From contig OX442416.1 in NCBI GenBank assembly GCA_949361645.1, positions 3,216,146 to 3,280,145 of the forward strand: DNA of 64,000 bases, read 5' to 3'. Origin of the DNA: Spongilla lacustris. Its lineage: Eukaryota; Porifera; Demospongiae; Spongillida; Spongillidae. The notes beneath the pieces are model-generated. The model was given only the letters and a program-made list of their open reading frames with translations, had not been told where the DNA came from and made no database searches. The stretch's first letter is position 1, and each line of letters opens with the position of its first letter. The position numbers and the translations under genes are program-made. Shown here piece by piece: positions 1 to 10,059 of the stretch.

Positions 1-59
1 CAGCCGAATACCTAGGTTTTCTGCTCACTGAGCCACCTAAATGTACACATCACACTAGA

Positions 60-335
60 GACCCTCCTACAGCTACCACAACACACCAGATACCCTCAGC
101 ACACAAGCACACCTACCCCCATCACACCAGATGTCCTCGGCACACAAACACACCTACCCCCATCACACTAGATACCCTCATGAGGCACACAACCATAGCT
201 ACCCCCATCATACCAGACACCCTCCTACAACTACCCACATTCCACTAGGTCAGTACCCTCAGCATGCATCCACAGCTACCTCACATCACACCAGATACAC
301 TCATCACATGCAACCACAGCTACCTACATAGGCCA
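60..335. repeat. Minisatellite, ~40-45 bp degenerate unit
   Basis: Repeated units of the form CTACCCCCATCACACCAGAT followed by ACCCTCAGCACACAAGCACAC recur about six times with substitutions and indels. An ORF reads through it (131-331), but its protein is only the repeat in translation (His/Pro/Thr/Tyr periodic), so I do not call a gene. C-rich on this strand. Confidence 0.85.
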
Positions 336-1170
336 AAATTTCTTGGCCTAACCACATATTTAGTTGGGCGTGTCCCGACCTAAGTTAGCGTGGCTACGCT
401 GAGGTCTACCTACAGATGTACACTGATGCCAAAAGAATAGCCGGAATCGAACCACAGATGAAGTTTACGCACCACCAGCCATGCAGCCACCATCAGTTTC
501 ACCATCGCGAGTATTTTCATACTAGTAACTAAGTAGGCCTAGTCTGGCGTAGCCACACCCTTAAGTGGCGTAGCTACGGTAGGGCCTGGTAGGGCATAGG
601 CCTATACCAATCGAGGTGATTAATAATAATAAATATCAATTACCGGTCGGTATAATATATATTTTTTAATGAAATGAATATTAACAATAGTATACCGATC
701 CGGATGTAATATCGTAAGAATGCGTAAACAGCTCCCTATTGAACTAGTACCCCAAAAGTCCAACCAGCTTGCCCTAAAGTATATGTACCAGATAATATTG
801 CATGATAAATAATAATAATCACCCTCGAAGTAATTATTACTAGCACGCACTCGGTCTGGCATTACCGGTGTACCGTGTACATTTTAAAAATGAATATTAA
901 CAATAGTACCAATCCGGATGTAATATCGTAAGAATGCGTAAACAGCTCCCTATTGATCTAGTATACCCCAAAGGTCCAGTCAGCTTGCCCTGAAGTACCA
1001 GATGATATTGCATAATCTCCTGCATTCCCTCTTAATTACACATTTAATTTATTTATGGTTAGAGAGTACTCCATACAAAAAGATTGTGTTATACTGTTAC
1101 AGTTGTCGTCTGCTTGGCTCTGACTTGTTTCCAAATGTGAACTGCAGGAATTCACTTTAAGAACTAGATT
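336..1170. other. Intergenic, with a ~115-bp direct duplication
   Basis: No gene is seen. Two related copies lie at about 668-805 and 886-1012. Both contain AATATTAACAATAGTA, then CCGGATGTAATATCG and GCGTAAACAGCTCCCTATTG, and end near ATATTGCAT, with a few substitutions and small indels. Around 541-590 there is a GGCGTAGC-rich segment resembling the ends of MITE-type elements found elsewhere in the window. The 80-residue ORF at 620-862 (minus) lies across the first copy and has no recognisable domain. Confidence 0.6.
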
Positions 1171-1285
1171 TTGTACTGTTTAAGCATGGTACATGCAGCT
1201 GCTGTGCTGACAGATAATCAGATTCAGTTCTTTCATGGAATCGATATACAAATAATTCACGCATCAAAAAAGCATTGGTTCGATT

Positions 1286-1306
1286 GGGGAGCTTTCAGCG
1301 CTCCCC
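1286..1306. repeat. Recurrent hairpin GGGGAGC..GCGCTCCCC
   Basis: GGGGAGC and GCGCTCCCC enclose a short loop. The same hairpin with C/G-rich flanks occurs at 37245-37267, 39575-39597 and, as a variant, 43006-43030. It appears to be a subterminal feature of a transposon family. Confidence 0.6.
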
Positions 1307-1380
1307 CCGGCTACCCCCTAGCAGGAGGGGTTTTCTCAACTTCAGAAAAATCCTGCAATCTGCCAGTGTGTGCCCTACCA

Positions 1381-1501
1381 TAGTCTCGTACCCAGACCCA
1401 CCATGACGTAAGTGTTTATCGCTTACACTACGACACCTGTCGTAGTGTTTATACTGTAAGCGATAAACGCTTACGTCATGGTGGGTCTGGGTACGAGACT
1501 A
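1381..1501. mobile_element. 121-bp palindromic MITE, AGTCTCGT family
   Basis: The element is a near-perfect palindrome. The left end TAGTCTCGTACCCAGACCCA is mirrored by TGGGTCTGGGTACGAGACTA on the right, and the inner arms (CATGACGTAAG, GATAAACGCTTACG) also pair. The same terminus recurs at 5100, 36071, 49331, 50290 and 54050, so it is a mobile family. No clear target duplication is seen here. Confidence 0.85.
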
Positions 1502-1512
1502 CTACGCCACTG

Positions 1513-1549
1513 CACCCTTGCGTATCCACATAGTGGATACGCAAGGGTG
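1513..1549. repeat. Perfect 17-bp-arm hairpin
   Basis: CACCCTTGCGTATCCAC and its exact reverse complement flank a 3-base loop. It is bordered by TACGCCACTG on the left and TGGCTACACCAGACTA on the right, both of the kind found at MITE ends, so it is probably the core of a tiny palindromic element placed against the preceding one. Confidence 0.7.
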
Positions 1550-1716
1550 TGGCTACACCAGACTAAAGTAGGCCTTAGTACGATCGCAGCTCAGAGAGAT
1601 TGATGCAAGAAACCAGCTCGTTCGAAATGCACTAAGCGAACTAACTTTGATTTGTAGCTAGCGCTGGAGCTGTCAGTCGTCATAACACGTCAGATCTGTA
1701 CATGGTGACAATGTAT

Positions 1717-4684
1717 TCACTCGTGGTACATCCGTACATGTGTAGGTGCAGACACCATGCTTTGTCGTAGACCTCCCACAAAGATGGTGGTTAATCGAGG
1801 TCTTCTGAACATGTACAGATTTGTTACAAATTGTATACCTGTTTCCATGGCATGATGACTGTATGTAGCAGCTAAAAAGGTTGAGATGCCATTAATTGGG
1901 GCTACTTTGGCAGTCATAAATGGTGGATCATACTTTGGTTTGACAAGAAGCACTGTGGTATTTTTGACACATTTGGTGCTTAATGCAATTGCAAGTCGTT
2001 TTGGTGTTGATACTTTTCTTCCCCCTTCTCCTTCAGAAATGTAGGCCTCAACTCTTGATTGCTGGTGTGAGAAATGAGAATCACATATGTCCTTACCAGC
2101 TGCTGCTTTATTGTGATAATATGCAATGAGGTTCATTCCACATGCACTAACAGCTTGGTGTATGAACATTTTTGTGACCTTTCCAGCAAAATTCTTGGCA
2201 TTATCACTTTGAAAAATGACTCGTCTTAGTTGAGGAAATGGTGGAGTGCTTGCAGTCCAGCCTATAGGCATGATACCACAATTAATGCATCACTCTTCTC
2301 GTCATCAAGAACGATACAATCAATGAAGTGCAGTTGCATTCCTTCTCCATTACTTTCCATGCTACTGTCTTGCACACTCACATTGGTTTCACCTTCACCA
2401 TCAGATTCAGATTCCACACATGTAGCATCATTTTCTGTCATCTTCTCATCATTGCCTTGTTCACAGTCTTTGACACACACTTCATCACAGTCCTTACACT
2501 CCTCATTGCATCCTTCATGGTCATCTTCCTCACATACACAATCTTCACATTTATCGTGGTCATTATCACTTTCATTATCTCCTCCATAATCTTCATCACA
2601 TTCTTCATACTCTTCCTGATAATCTACTTCAAAATCATGGTCATGAAGATCATCATTGTCACATTCTTCATAATCTTCATACTCTTCCTGGTACTCTTCA
2701 TCAAAATCATACTCTTCTTGTTGTTCACAATCATGGTAACCATCTGGCTCAATATTTATCTCATAGTTCTCTTCGCACTGTTCACATTCTTCTCTACCTT
2801 CTTCCACATGATCAACCTTTTCTGTACCAACACCATTATGGTCTTCAGTAGTGGTTGCAGTTGCACATTGACCTGGATCCAGCTCATGTGTTGGTTCAGT
2901 AGTGGCTGCAGGTTTCACATATGCCCCCATCCCAAACCACTGCATCCGCTTTTTACCATAAATACGCATCCCTGCCTTCTCGAAGGCCTCTGGTCCAGAA
3001 CTTCTGTTTAAAATCAAAAATTATATACACTGTGTCCCCTTCCATATTATGTCTTGCCTTCCTCATGAGGAACTGCTGCTGCATATCATGTATCACATGA
3101 CACATGTACCGAAATGTTCGTCTTTCACATTGAAATATGGTTACAAGTATATCAGCAAGAACAGTCTCATCAGTTAGTTTTTGTATTGCAGTCCACCTGA
3201 GATGATCGAAGAAGAGAAAAGGGCAATGGCATGCTTCACATTGAAGTTGCCCACATGATTCAGTGTGATTTTTTGTACATCTGCTATATTCCTTCTCAGT
3301 ATCACTTGGCTGTATTGTGGCAAGTGAGTAGTAGCAGTTCTAGTGTCATCTTTGACATTTTCTGGAATTGTTTTGCAAAGATCCAATTGTCGTTTCACCA
3401 ATTCAATGAGCTCTTTTTGATTGGCAACAGAACTTTCATTGAGATCAAGAGCCAAGTTGGAAATTGTTTTATACAGCCCAAAAACTTCCTTCTCCTGCTC
3501 ATGAACATGCAGTGTCTCTGGTACTGATTGATCCTGCATGGTTACCAAAACTGGAATCATATTGATACTTGACACCTTCTAGAACAAGTTGCGCATAAGT
3601 ATAAGACAGAAAAGTAAATACAGTTGACTTTTGCTGATACAGTTGCAACCGCAAAGATTGGTCTGCATCCAATGCAGGGGCAACAGTATCAATTATTTTC
3701 TCCACAATCTCAAAATTATCATGATGAAAATTGACCTTGATATAATCAATTCCTGCTCTGCTGGCCTGCTTCCTGCTTCCACCGCTGATTTCCCTTGTGA
3801 TGGTATAAAAGAGAGACTTCTTCATGAAAGGTACATCAGCTGGAAATTGAGAACTGTGTTTTGATAGATAGTCATTATAAATTTCTTGTACATCTCTTTT
3901 CAGCACCAGAGATTTCATCACTGCAATATTATCAATAGCAGTCTGTTTCAATGATAACAACGAGCGCTTTTTTGGTAGCCACGCAAGTCTTGAAATGTTG
4001 TCATATGAGTAGATTGTATCAACTACTAGTTTCACAACTTCGTCCATCATTCTGTTTCGACTAATCACTCTTGGTGGTAGTTCAAGACCTCTATGGAGGT
4101 AAGCAGAATCAACCTTTGCTTGAAAAAGTATAGAACGTATATGGCCATCTGAATGTTTAGTCCCATCTTCAGACAATAATTGCTGCACATATGAGAAGGG
4201 TAGACCACTAAGATGGGCAAGGAAGCGCCGAGCTGGGATGGATGTTTGGGGCCCACATTTATTTGCCGATATTATAATGCCTTTTGCCATTTTATGCAAA
4301 TTATCAGATGAGCCCTCAATATATCCAAGGACACCTTTTCTAAAGACTCTCTCAATGGTGCAAAATCCCTTATCATCTATGTCATTCCTACTCTTCACTT
4401 TCATTCTTGACTTCATGGATGGAAGATTATTGATATCACCATATGCCTCCTCAAGACCCATGAGTTTGTAAACGTTCAAAATGTTAGATTTTGAAGCAAT
4501 CTGATCAGTTGGCAGAGCTGATATCTCTTCTTCGGGTACCATGTCGTCTATTAGAACCCACCACACCCTGCTTCCGAGGACGCCCTAAAAGTTTAGGACA
4601 CTTACAACAGGCACTGCAAATTCCAGAATTGCATCTTCCACATGCAGCCTTTTTATGAGTACAACATTGTGAACTGTTCGCCAT
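1717..4684 (-). pseudogene. Decayed DDE-type transposase, Cys-rich N-terminus
   Basis: Successive minus-strand reading frames look like one protein broken by frameshifts. It starts at the ATG at 4684 with a Cys-rich stretch (CGRCNSGICSACCKC) and an AT-hook-like GRPRK. A shift near 4560 leads to a ~355-residue segment (4566-3499) and then a ~133-residue segment (3575-3174). Next come a strand with FDFKQKF (about 3010-3030) and YGKKRMQWFG, a long Glu/Asp/Cys-rich insert (2262-2900), and finally QSDNAKNF and DICDSHFSHQQSR (2271-1717). The acidic strand motifs, QSDNA and DxHF resemble the RNase H-fold core of a eukaryotic DDE transposase family that I cannot name with certainty. At least three frame changes argue that it is inactive. 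An alternative is a multi-exon host gene derived from such a transposon. Confidence 0.55.
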
Positions 4685-5140
4685 ATTGGATCCTCCCCCA
4701 AAAGTGATATGAATAAATCTAAACTTTTAGCAACTGAAAGTTGATATATCTTGCCATCAACATATTATTTCGATCATTTTTCAGAACTACAATGACTTTA
4801 TAGTATTAAGAAAGACATTTAGGCTAAATTTGTGCATGAAAAGTGCCTGGAAAAAATCTGTATACATTTAGCCTTAAAATACCGCGAAACGAAGGAGTCG
4901 GTTGGGCGTGCCCGAATAGAGCGCAGCCGTTATTAATTGCATCTTAAAACAAATTTCAGTGTACATCACACCAGTGGATATAGTATCAAAATATATAATT
5001 GCTGCATGACCGATTCGTTTTCACTTTTGCTGTTCCCAACAAATGTGCACCCGTTTGTCATGGAACCGGTGTTAAAAATAACGCATGCATTGGACGTGCA
5101 GTCTCGTACCCAGACCCATGTGTCTGTACAATAAAATTAA
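4685..5140. other. Intergenic, with a solo AGTCTCGT terminus
   Basis: No gene is seen. AGTCTCGTACCCAGACCCAT at 5100-5119 is a solitary copy of the terminus that forms palindromes elsewhere in the window. The segment ACCCGTTTGTCATGGAACCG just upstream recurs in near-identical form at about 6977, suggesting shared element ends. Confidence 0.5.
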
Positions 5141-5399
5141 TACCGTAAAGGACCACGAATAAGCCCCCCCCCTCCGCCCAAAAAAAAAAGTCTCGTGTTT
5201 AAACGAGCGTATCTTCGTAATCGTTAACGCTTCCGCGTACCTGTTTAAACATTTCATGAAAGAACTGGTACTCCAACAGGGTTTTAAAGAATAGCTCGCG
5301 GCTGCGTTCGCGAATGCGTCGATACGCTCGTTCAAACACGAGACTTTTTTTTTCTGTGGGGGGGGGGGGGGGGGGGGGGGGGGAGCTTACTTTACGGTA
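5141..5399. mobile_element. ~260-bp palindromic MITE with G/C tracts
   Basis: The terminal inverted repeat is TACCGTAAAG / CTTTACGGTA. Inside it, a C/A tract on the left mirrors a T/G tract (about 38 Gs, 5356-5383) on the right. An inner pair, AGTCTCGTGTTTAAACGAGC (5190) and GCTCGTTCAAACACGAGACT (to 5345), continues the symmetry. The length of the G run may be approximate in the assembly. Confidence 0.75.
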
Positions 5400-5589
5400 T
5401 TATTATTTTTTTTATACTGTAACTGTACCATGCACACAGATATCTCAGTTATCGAAAACATACTTCTGGCATCACGCGTGGATCTCAAAGATGGTTGTTA
5501 GTGTCCAGTAATCCTACAGTTTCATTTTTACACAACTTAGGGCAGTCTGTACCATCAATCATCAAGAAATTGACCACTGGCCCCTGTTC

Positions 5590-6510
5590 GTCTTATGAGC
5601 ATGACCCATTTGGTAATCCAGGAACCAATTTTAGTGGATGCAAAGTTCAGTTCCATAATATGCCTGGGTTCTGAGAGGCATACTACTAGGGCACGTTCTC
5701 GGTATACCAGTATTCCTGCTAAGAAGAGCAAACGACAACTGAGAAAAGAGGAAATGGAATGCACCAAGATGGAAGCTATTAAAAAGATATGCAGCATTTT
5801 CCCACAATGTCAGCTCTATCATCGTCATTTTAAGAGAGCTTATTGCAAAAAGAAACACAAATGTAAAGGTTCTACAAGGCAAAGTAATGCCATTAGTACT
5901 GCTCTGCATTATGCAGATAAAGTCTTGGCAACTCGAGACTTCACGCTGGATGGTCAGTCAGAAGTCATGATTACAACTGTAAGAACCAATGAGGTGTCAG
6001 TGCATGCCTCATTTGAAGGAAATTTTCATTTAGGTTGGGCACATTGTACAAAAAATCAACATCCACAGCTGAGCAAAAGAGTTGAAGAATTTATTGCACA
6101 ATGCTAGCAGGAAGGTTTGGGACAAGCTGTAGAAGGAAGCACAGTTAAAAGCCGGCATAAAGTGTCTGCAGAGACAGTGCAAGCCAGACTTGTTGCTCAA
6201 TACACAGGTGGACTTTTGCTACTGTCAGAAGTCCCATGCAGTTGTTGGTCAAATTAGATTGGTATACCAAAAGATTGGTCAACGAAAGTATCCTGCTGAA
6301 CAAGAAGGGAGTAGCAGAGGGGTTGAAAGAGGAAGGACTTCACATTCTAATAGTCTTCAATCAAACGATACTGAAATTGATTGTGCTGCTGATGACCTAT
6401 GTCACCTAAAGGTTAAACAGGTTAAAGGTTAAAAGACCACAAACTTAAGATGTCTGGAAATAAGACAGAGTTGATTAAGCGAATACAAGAATATCATAAG
6501 TCTGTATTGT
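5590..6510 (+). pseudogene. Decayed transposon-type ORF with SAP-like C-terminus
   Basis: An open frame of 170 residues (5595-6107) carries a Lys-rich basic stretch and the motif FHLGWAH. After a stop at 6105, similar coding potential continues in other frames (6190-6432). It ends with LKMSGNKTELIKRIQEY (about 6440-6505), which matches the two-helix SAP DNA-binding motif. Large transposon-derived proteins of invertebrates often have a GWA block followed by a SAP or similar tail. The stop and frame changes indicate decay. It faces the 1717-4684 pseudogene but I cannot show that the two belonged to one element. Confidence 0.4.
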
Positions 6511-7340
6511 GAAGTAGACATATTTGTTGCAGCACTGATGTCATTGCACAATAATGTTGATGCATGTTACAAATGAAATACTCTATATGGGATGTATAGG
6601 CGCGCATGCGCGACGCATTGAACATATACATTCAATCAACAAGATGCGGTACAGCACCAAACGCTAAAAACCGGCGTATAGAGCTTGTATTTAGCTCAAG
6701 TAGTATGGGAAAGTGCTTGGTTACATATTAGCATCAAATAGAGTCATTCATATTGCTGGCTACGATGTTAAAAAAAAAGTATCGTTTTTCGGGTAATCGT
6801 TAGGACCGTTTCACTTTCGAAGGATGCAAGTCCGGAACCCTGAATTTGCAGGGAGAAAAAAATATATGTTCCGTCATCCAACTGATTTATAAACATTTTA
6901 CACCTACTACAAACGTTGAAAGTTAGCTCCGACACATTTTAGTTTTTGCAAATCCCAAAAAAAACCTCTAAAATGTACCCGTTTCTCATGGAACCGGTGT
7001 TAAAAATATTTTGTGGCAACAGTGCATGGCATTATGTGAGACCCAAAGGTGAAGTTCTGTTTCGTTGTTTGACGCAAGTTCGAACACGAGTCAATATGAA
7101 CGCAATAGCTATTTATGTCATGTTCGGTGAGTAGTAAATTGAACTGACTTTCGTTTAGGAGTTATTCAAAATTGAAAAATTGATATTCTTAATTTCTCAA
7201 TGTACTTGATTGTTTTTTTTTTCATTTTTTTTATCAATCCATTAAAAGATTTTATAGCTCTCCAAATTTTACTCAACGATATCAGTTAATTAACGATTTT
7301 TCTTGACCCTGAGCCGTACTGACCTAATTAAATATTATAT
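6511..7340. other. AT-rich intergenic stretch
   Basis: No supported gene. It holds a second copy of the CATGGAACCGGTGTTAAAAA segment seen at 5060, several A/T homopolymers, and a G+C-rich palindromic patch GGCGCGCATGCGCGACGC near 6600. The 62-residue ORF at 6946-7134 shows no domain. Confidence 0.5.
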
Positions 7341-8151
7341 ATATGGGACAGAGTCCAGCAAAATCGGGCTTGTGGGGTTATAATTTTATCACTATAAAAA
7401 TTGCAAGTTACACTAAACAACACATCTTTGCAACCGTACAACCTTTTCCTTTCAAGTTTCGTACACTTGTTTCCACATCACCTCTCTATGTTCGTAGCCA
7501 TTTTGAAGCTCTAATTATTTTCCATGGCGACAGTGCAAAGATCGCTAACACAATAGGTTAGAATTCCTCAGTTCTCCATGTACGAGTGTTGAAAACGTGT
7601 CAAATTCGGGTTGTACATAGAGAAGTCCTGTAGCTATAGATTTGTTCTGAACAAACTACGGGCACATATTCCCGCTTGATTCGCGCCAATGATTTCGGCA
7701 AATCGCGTCCCGCTAAGTGTATGGGGAGGTGGTGATTATATCATTGGCGCGAATCAAGCGGGAAAATGTGCATGTAGTTTGCTCAACTGTATCTCTGTAA
7801 CGGATGATTCAGAAACTAACGAAAAGAACAAATCAATGGCTACAGGACTCCTCTATGCACACTCCGAATTTGACGCGTTTTCAACACTCGTACATGTACA
7901 TGGAGAAATGTGGATTTCTAACCCGCGGGGTTAACGATTGTTGTATCCACGGCACGGAAAATGTGTAGATCGCAAAAATCGATTTCCACAGAGAGAAATG
8001 CTGTGAGAACAAGTGTACGAAATTTGAAATGAAAAGGTTAATTAACGTTGTACCGTTGCGAAGATGTGTTGTTTAGTATAACGACGCGCCGTTTTTATAG
8101 TGATAAAATTTTAACCCCACAAGCCCAATTTTGCTGGACACTGTCCCATAT
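7341..8151. mobile_element. 811-bp foldback element, copy 1
   Basis: Both ends read ATATGGGACAG(A/T)GTCCAGC then GGGCTTGTGGGGTT, in opposite orientation. Symmetry continues inward through TTATCACTATAAAAA, a GTACACTTGTT..AACAAGTGTAC pair and the central CATTGGCGC / GCGCCAATG pair around 7690-7750. The arms therefore occupy almost the whole element, about 400 bp each, with moderate divergence. The ORFs within it have no domains. A diverged relative lies at 17706-18273. Confidence 0.8.
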
Positions 8152-8527
8152 TATAATTTTATGCATTATGTGCGGGCCTAGGGATAGTAGGCGTGCGAGA
8201 GTGGGAATATGGAGGCATGAGTCTTGGCAGACCCTTTGCAGTAGGTGCATCAAATAGTTGGAACCATATGCATGCAACATGCATGGCTGCAAATGTGATG
8301 TATGGATCATGTAACTGCCAAGAGTCTATAGTTAAAATAGGCCTCGAACATATATCATAATTATAGATATTCTGCTACTTGCATAAACTTAATTGGACGA
8401 GGGTGGGGCTTAATTGCAACCAGACTAGTCAATGTAATGACAATGTATAACTAAAGAAAGGTATAAAAGACACTGGCTCTATATAGCAATACTCATCAAG
8501 TTCTACTGTCCCAATAACTAATCACAC
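8152..8527. other. 3' flank of the HEPN-NACHT-WD40 gene
   Basis: This stretch lies immediately downstream of the stop codon of the minus-strand NACHT-WD40 gene, so part of it is probably 3' untranslated sequence. I see no clear AATAAA signal on the minus strand, and no gene. Confidence 0.4.
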
Positions 8528-10059
8528 TTAATTAAGGCTATGCACTTTGACAAATTTAATGTTCTCATCTGCTAAGCAACATAACAGCCAGTTCTGCTGA
8601 GGATACTTGCTGGTAGCCATGGACAATATTTTGGTAGGAAACATCAAACATGAGACATATGAACCACTTTTAGTATCATATGTACGAATAATGCTTCCAG
8701 CACAACTGTCCTGATGTTGCTCTAAAGTGCAAATCAGATCCCCACCACACGCAAACTGAAGATCACTAATCATTCCCCCAATGCAGGGAATTTTTTTCTT
8801 CATCTCCCCTGTAGTGCCGTCCCACACAATCACTTGACCATTATCACCTCCTGATGCAATAGTGTTCCCATCTGGTGAAATTACCATTTTCAGAACCGCA
8901 CCAGTGTGCCCTTTCATCACCTTGATGAAGTCACCTGATGGTGCATGATACAGCTGGATGTCCCCATCACAGCTGCATGACACTATCCTGTGTGCCTGAA
9001 AGCTAGGGAGGAAATAGACCTGCTCTACAGTATCTCTGTGAGATTTCAGTTTGACTTTGTTCACTTCAAGGGTGCCACCAGTATGCACCAGCTGCCACAG
9101 CGTAATTTCTCCATCCATGTCTGCAGACAAAACCTGACTACTATCAGGCAAAAACTCACACCATGTAATCAAACTCTGATGACCTTTAAGCAATTGACGT
9201 GACCTGTATTTTTCTCCATACAAAAGGTATAATAGCCCATTTCCTGTACCCCCTATAACCATGCCTGTGTTGGAAACAGCACAGTGACATATATCATTAG
9301 GAGAGGACTCATCTGGACCCCGTGGACCAGCTACTACATTTCTCTGGTTCTGACATGACAGTGTAGAAATGCAAGAGAGTGTGCTTGTTTCCCAGACTTG
9401 AATATAAGCTTCATCTCCATATGTTAGAAGGAAGTTTCCATCATTTGACAATCGAATTAGGTGACCACGAACACCAGTTGCTGAACATGCTATCAAGCCA
9501 GTTGGAACATCCCACACGTAAAGAGTATCATATCCACATGTTAGTGCCCTCTCCAGGGTGGATAGAAAACATGATGACCTTGCACATCCAGGATGAAATA
9601 CAGGCTTCTCCTTTTGGTGCAATTCACTGGCACGCTGCAGTTTAGTATAACTGTGAACGAACACTGCATTTCCAGTTCCACAAATAACATTCATATGCTT
9701 ATCAAAGAAAGGAGAAACAATGCAAGCTGCAACATCATCCAACTTACATGTAGTATATATATCTGTTTTGAAGAGCTGTTGTGAATGGGATTCCCTTTTC
9801 CACACTTTCAGGAACCCATCATTACTGCCTGCTACAATATGTGTACTGTCAGCAGAGAAGCTACAGTGCAGAAATCTTGCCCTCTTCCCACATACTGCAT
9901 GCTCCAGAACTAGTGTTTGCAAAAGAGTAAGACTAACTGCATCCCAAAGTAGAACACCATTCCGGGAGCAAGCTGCAAAGTAGTATCCATTAGGCGAGCA
10001 TGCTATATGGCTGACATAATCTTCCCTATCAAGTTCACCATACGATAAAGGTAAATCAC
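8528..10059 (-). CDS. WD40 propeller exon (C-terminal) of the NACHT gene
   Basis: It is joined to the preceding exon by an 82-bp intron (10060-10141) with acceptor TCTCCCACAG|GTGATT, giving KKQ-GDLPLSYGELD across the junction. About 508 residues of WD40 blades follow, with recognisable blade ends GVLLWD, GFLKVW, TLYVWD, YIQVWE, EITLWQ, DIQLYH, QVIVWD and IIRTYD. With those in the previous exon there are about 13-14 blades, enough for two seven-bladed propellers, which would be the ligand-sensing part. The stop codon is at 8528-8530. The methionine at 10081 belongs to intron sequence, so a separate gene starting there is unlikely. Confidence 0.85.

Noticed and set aside
425..520. tRNA-like segment with a perfect B box (GGTTCGATTCC on the minus strand)
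   Set aside because: The T-stem and anticodon arm do not pair and the A box is poor; only one copy is seen, so neither a tRNA nor a SINE can be supported.
2230..3011. Long plus-strand ORFs rich in Ser/Thr/Ile/Phe
   Set aside because: They are antisense shadows of the acidic insert of the minus-strand transposase pseudogene.
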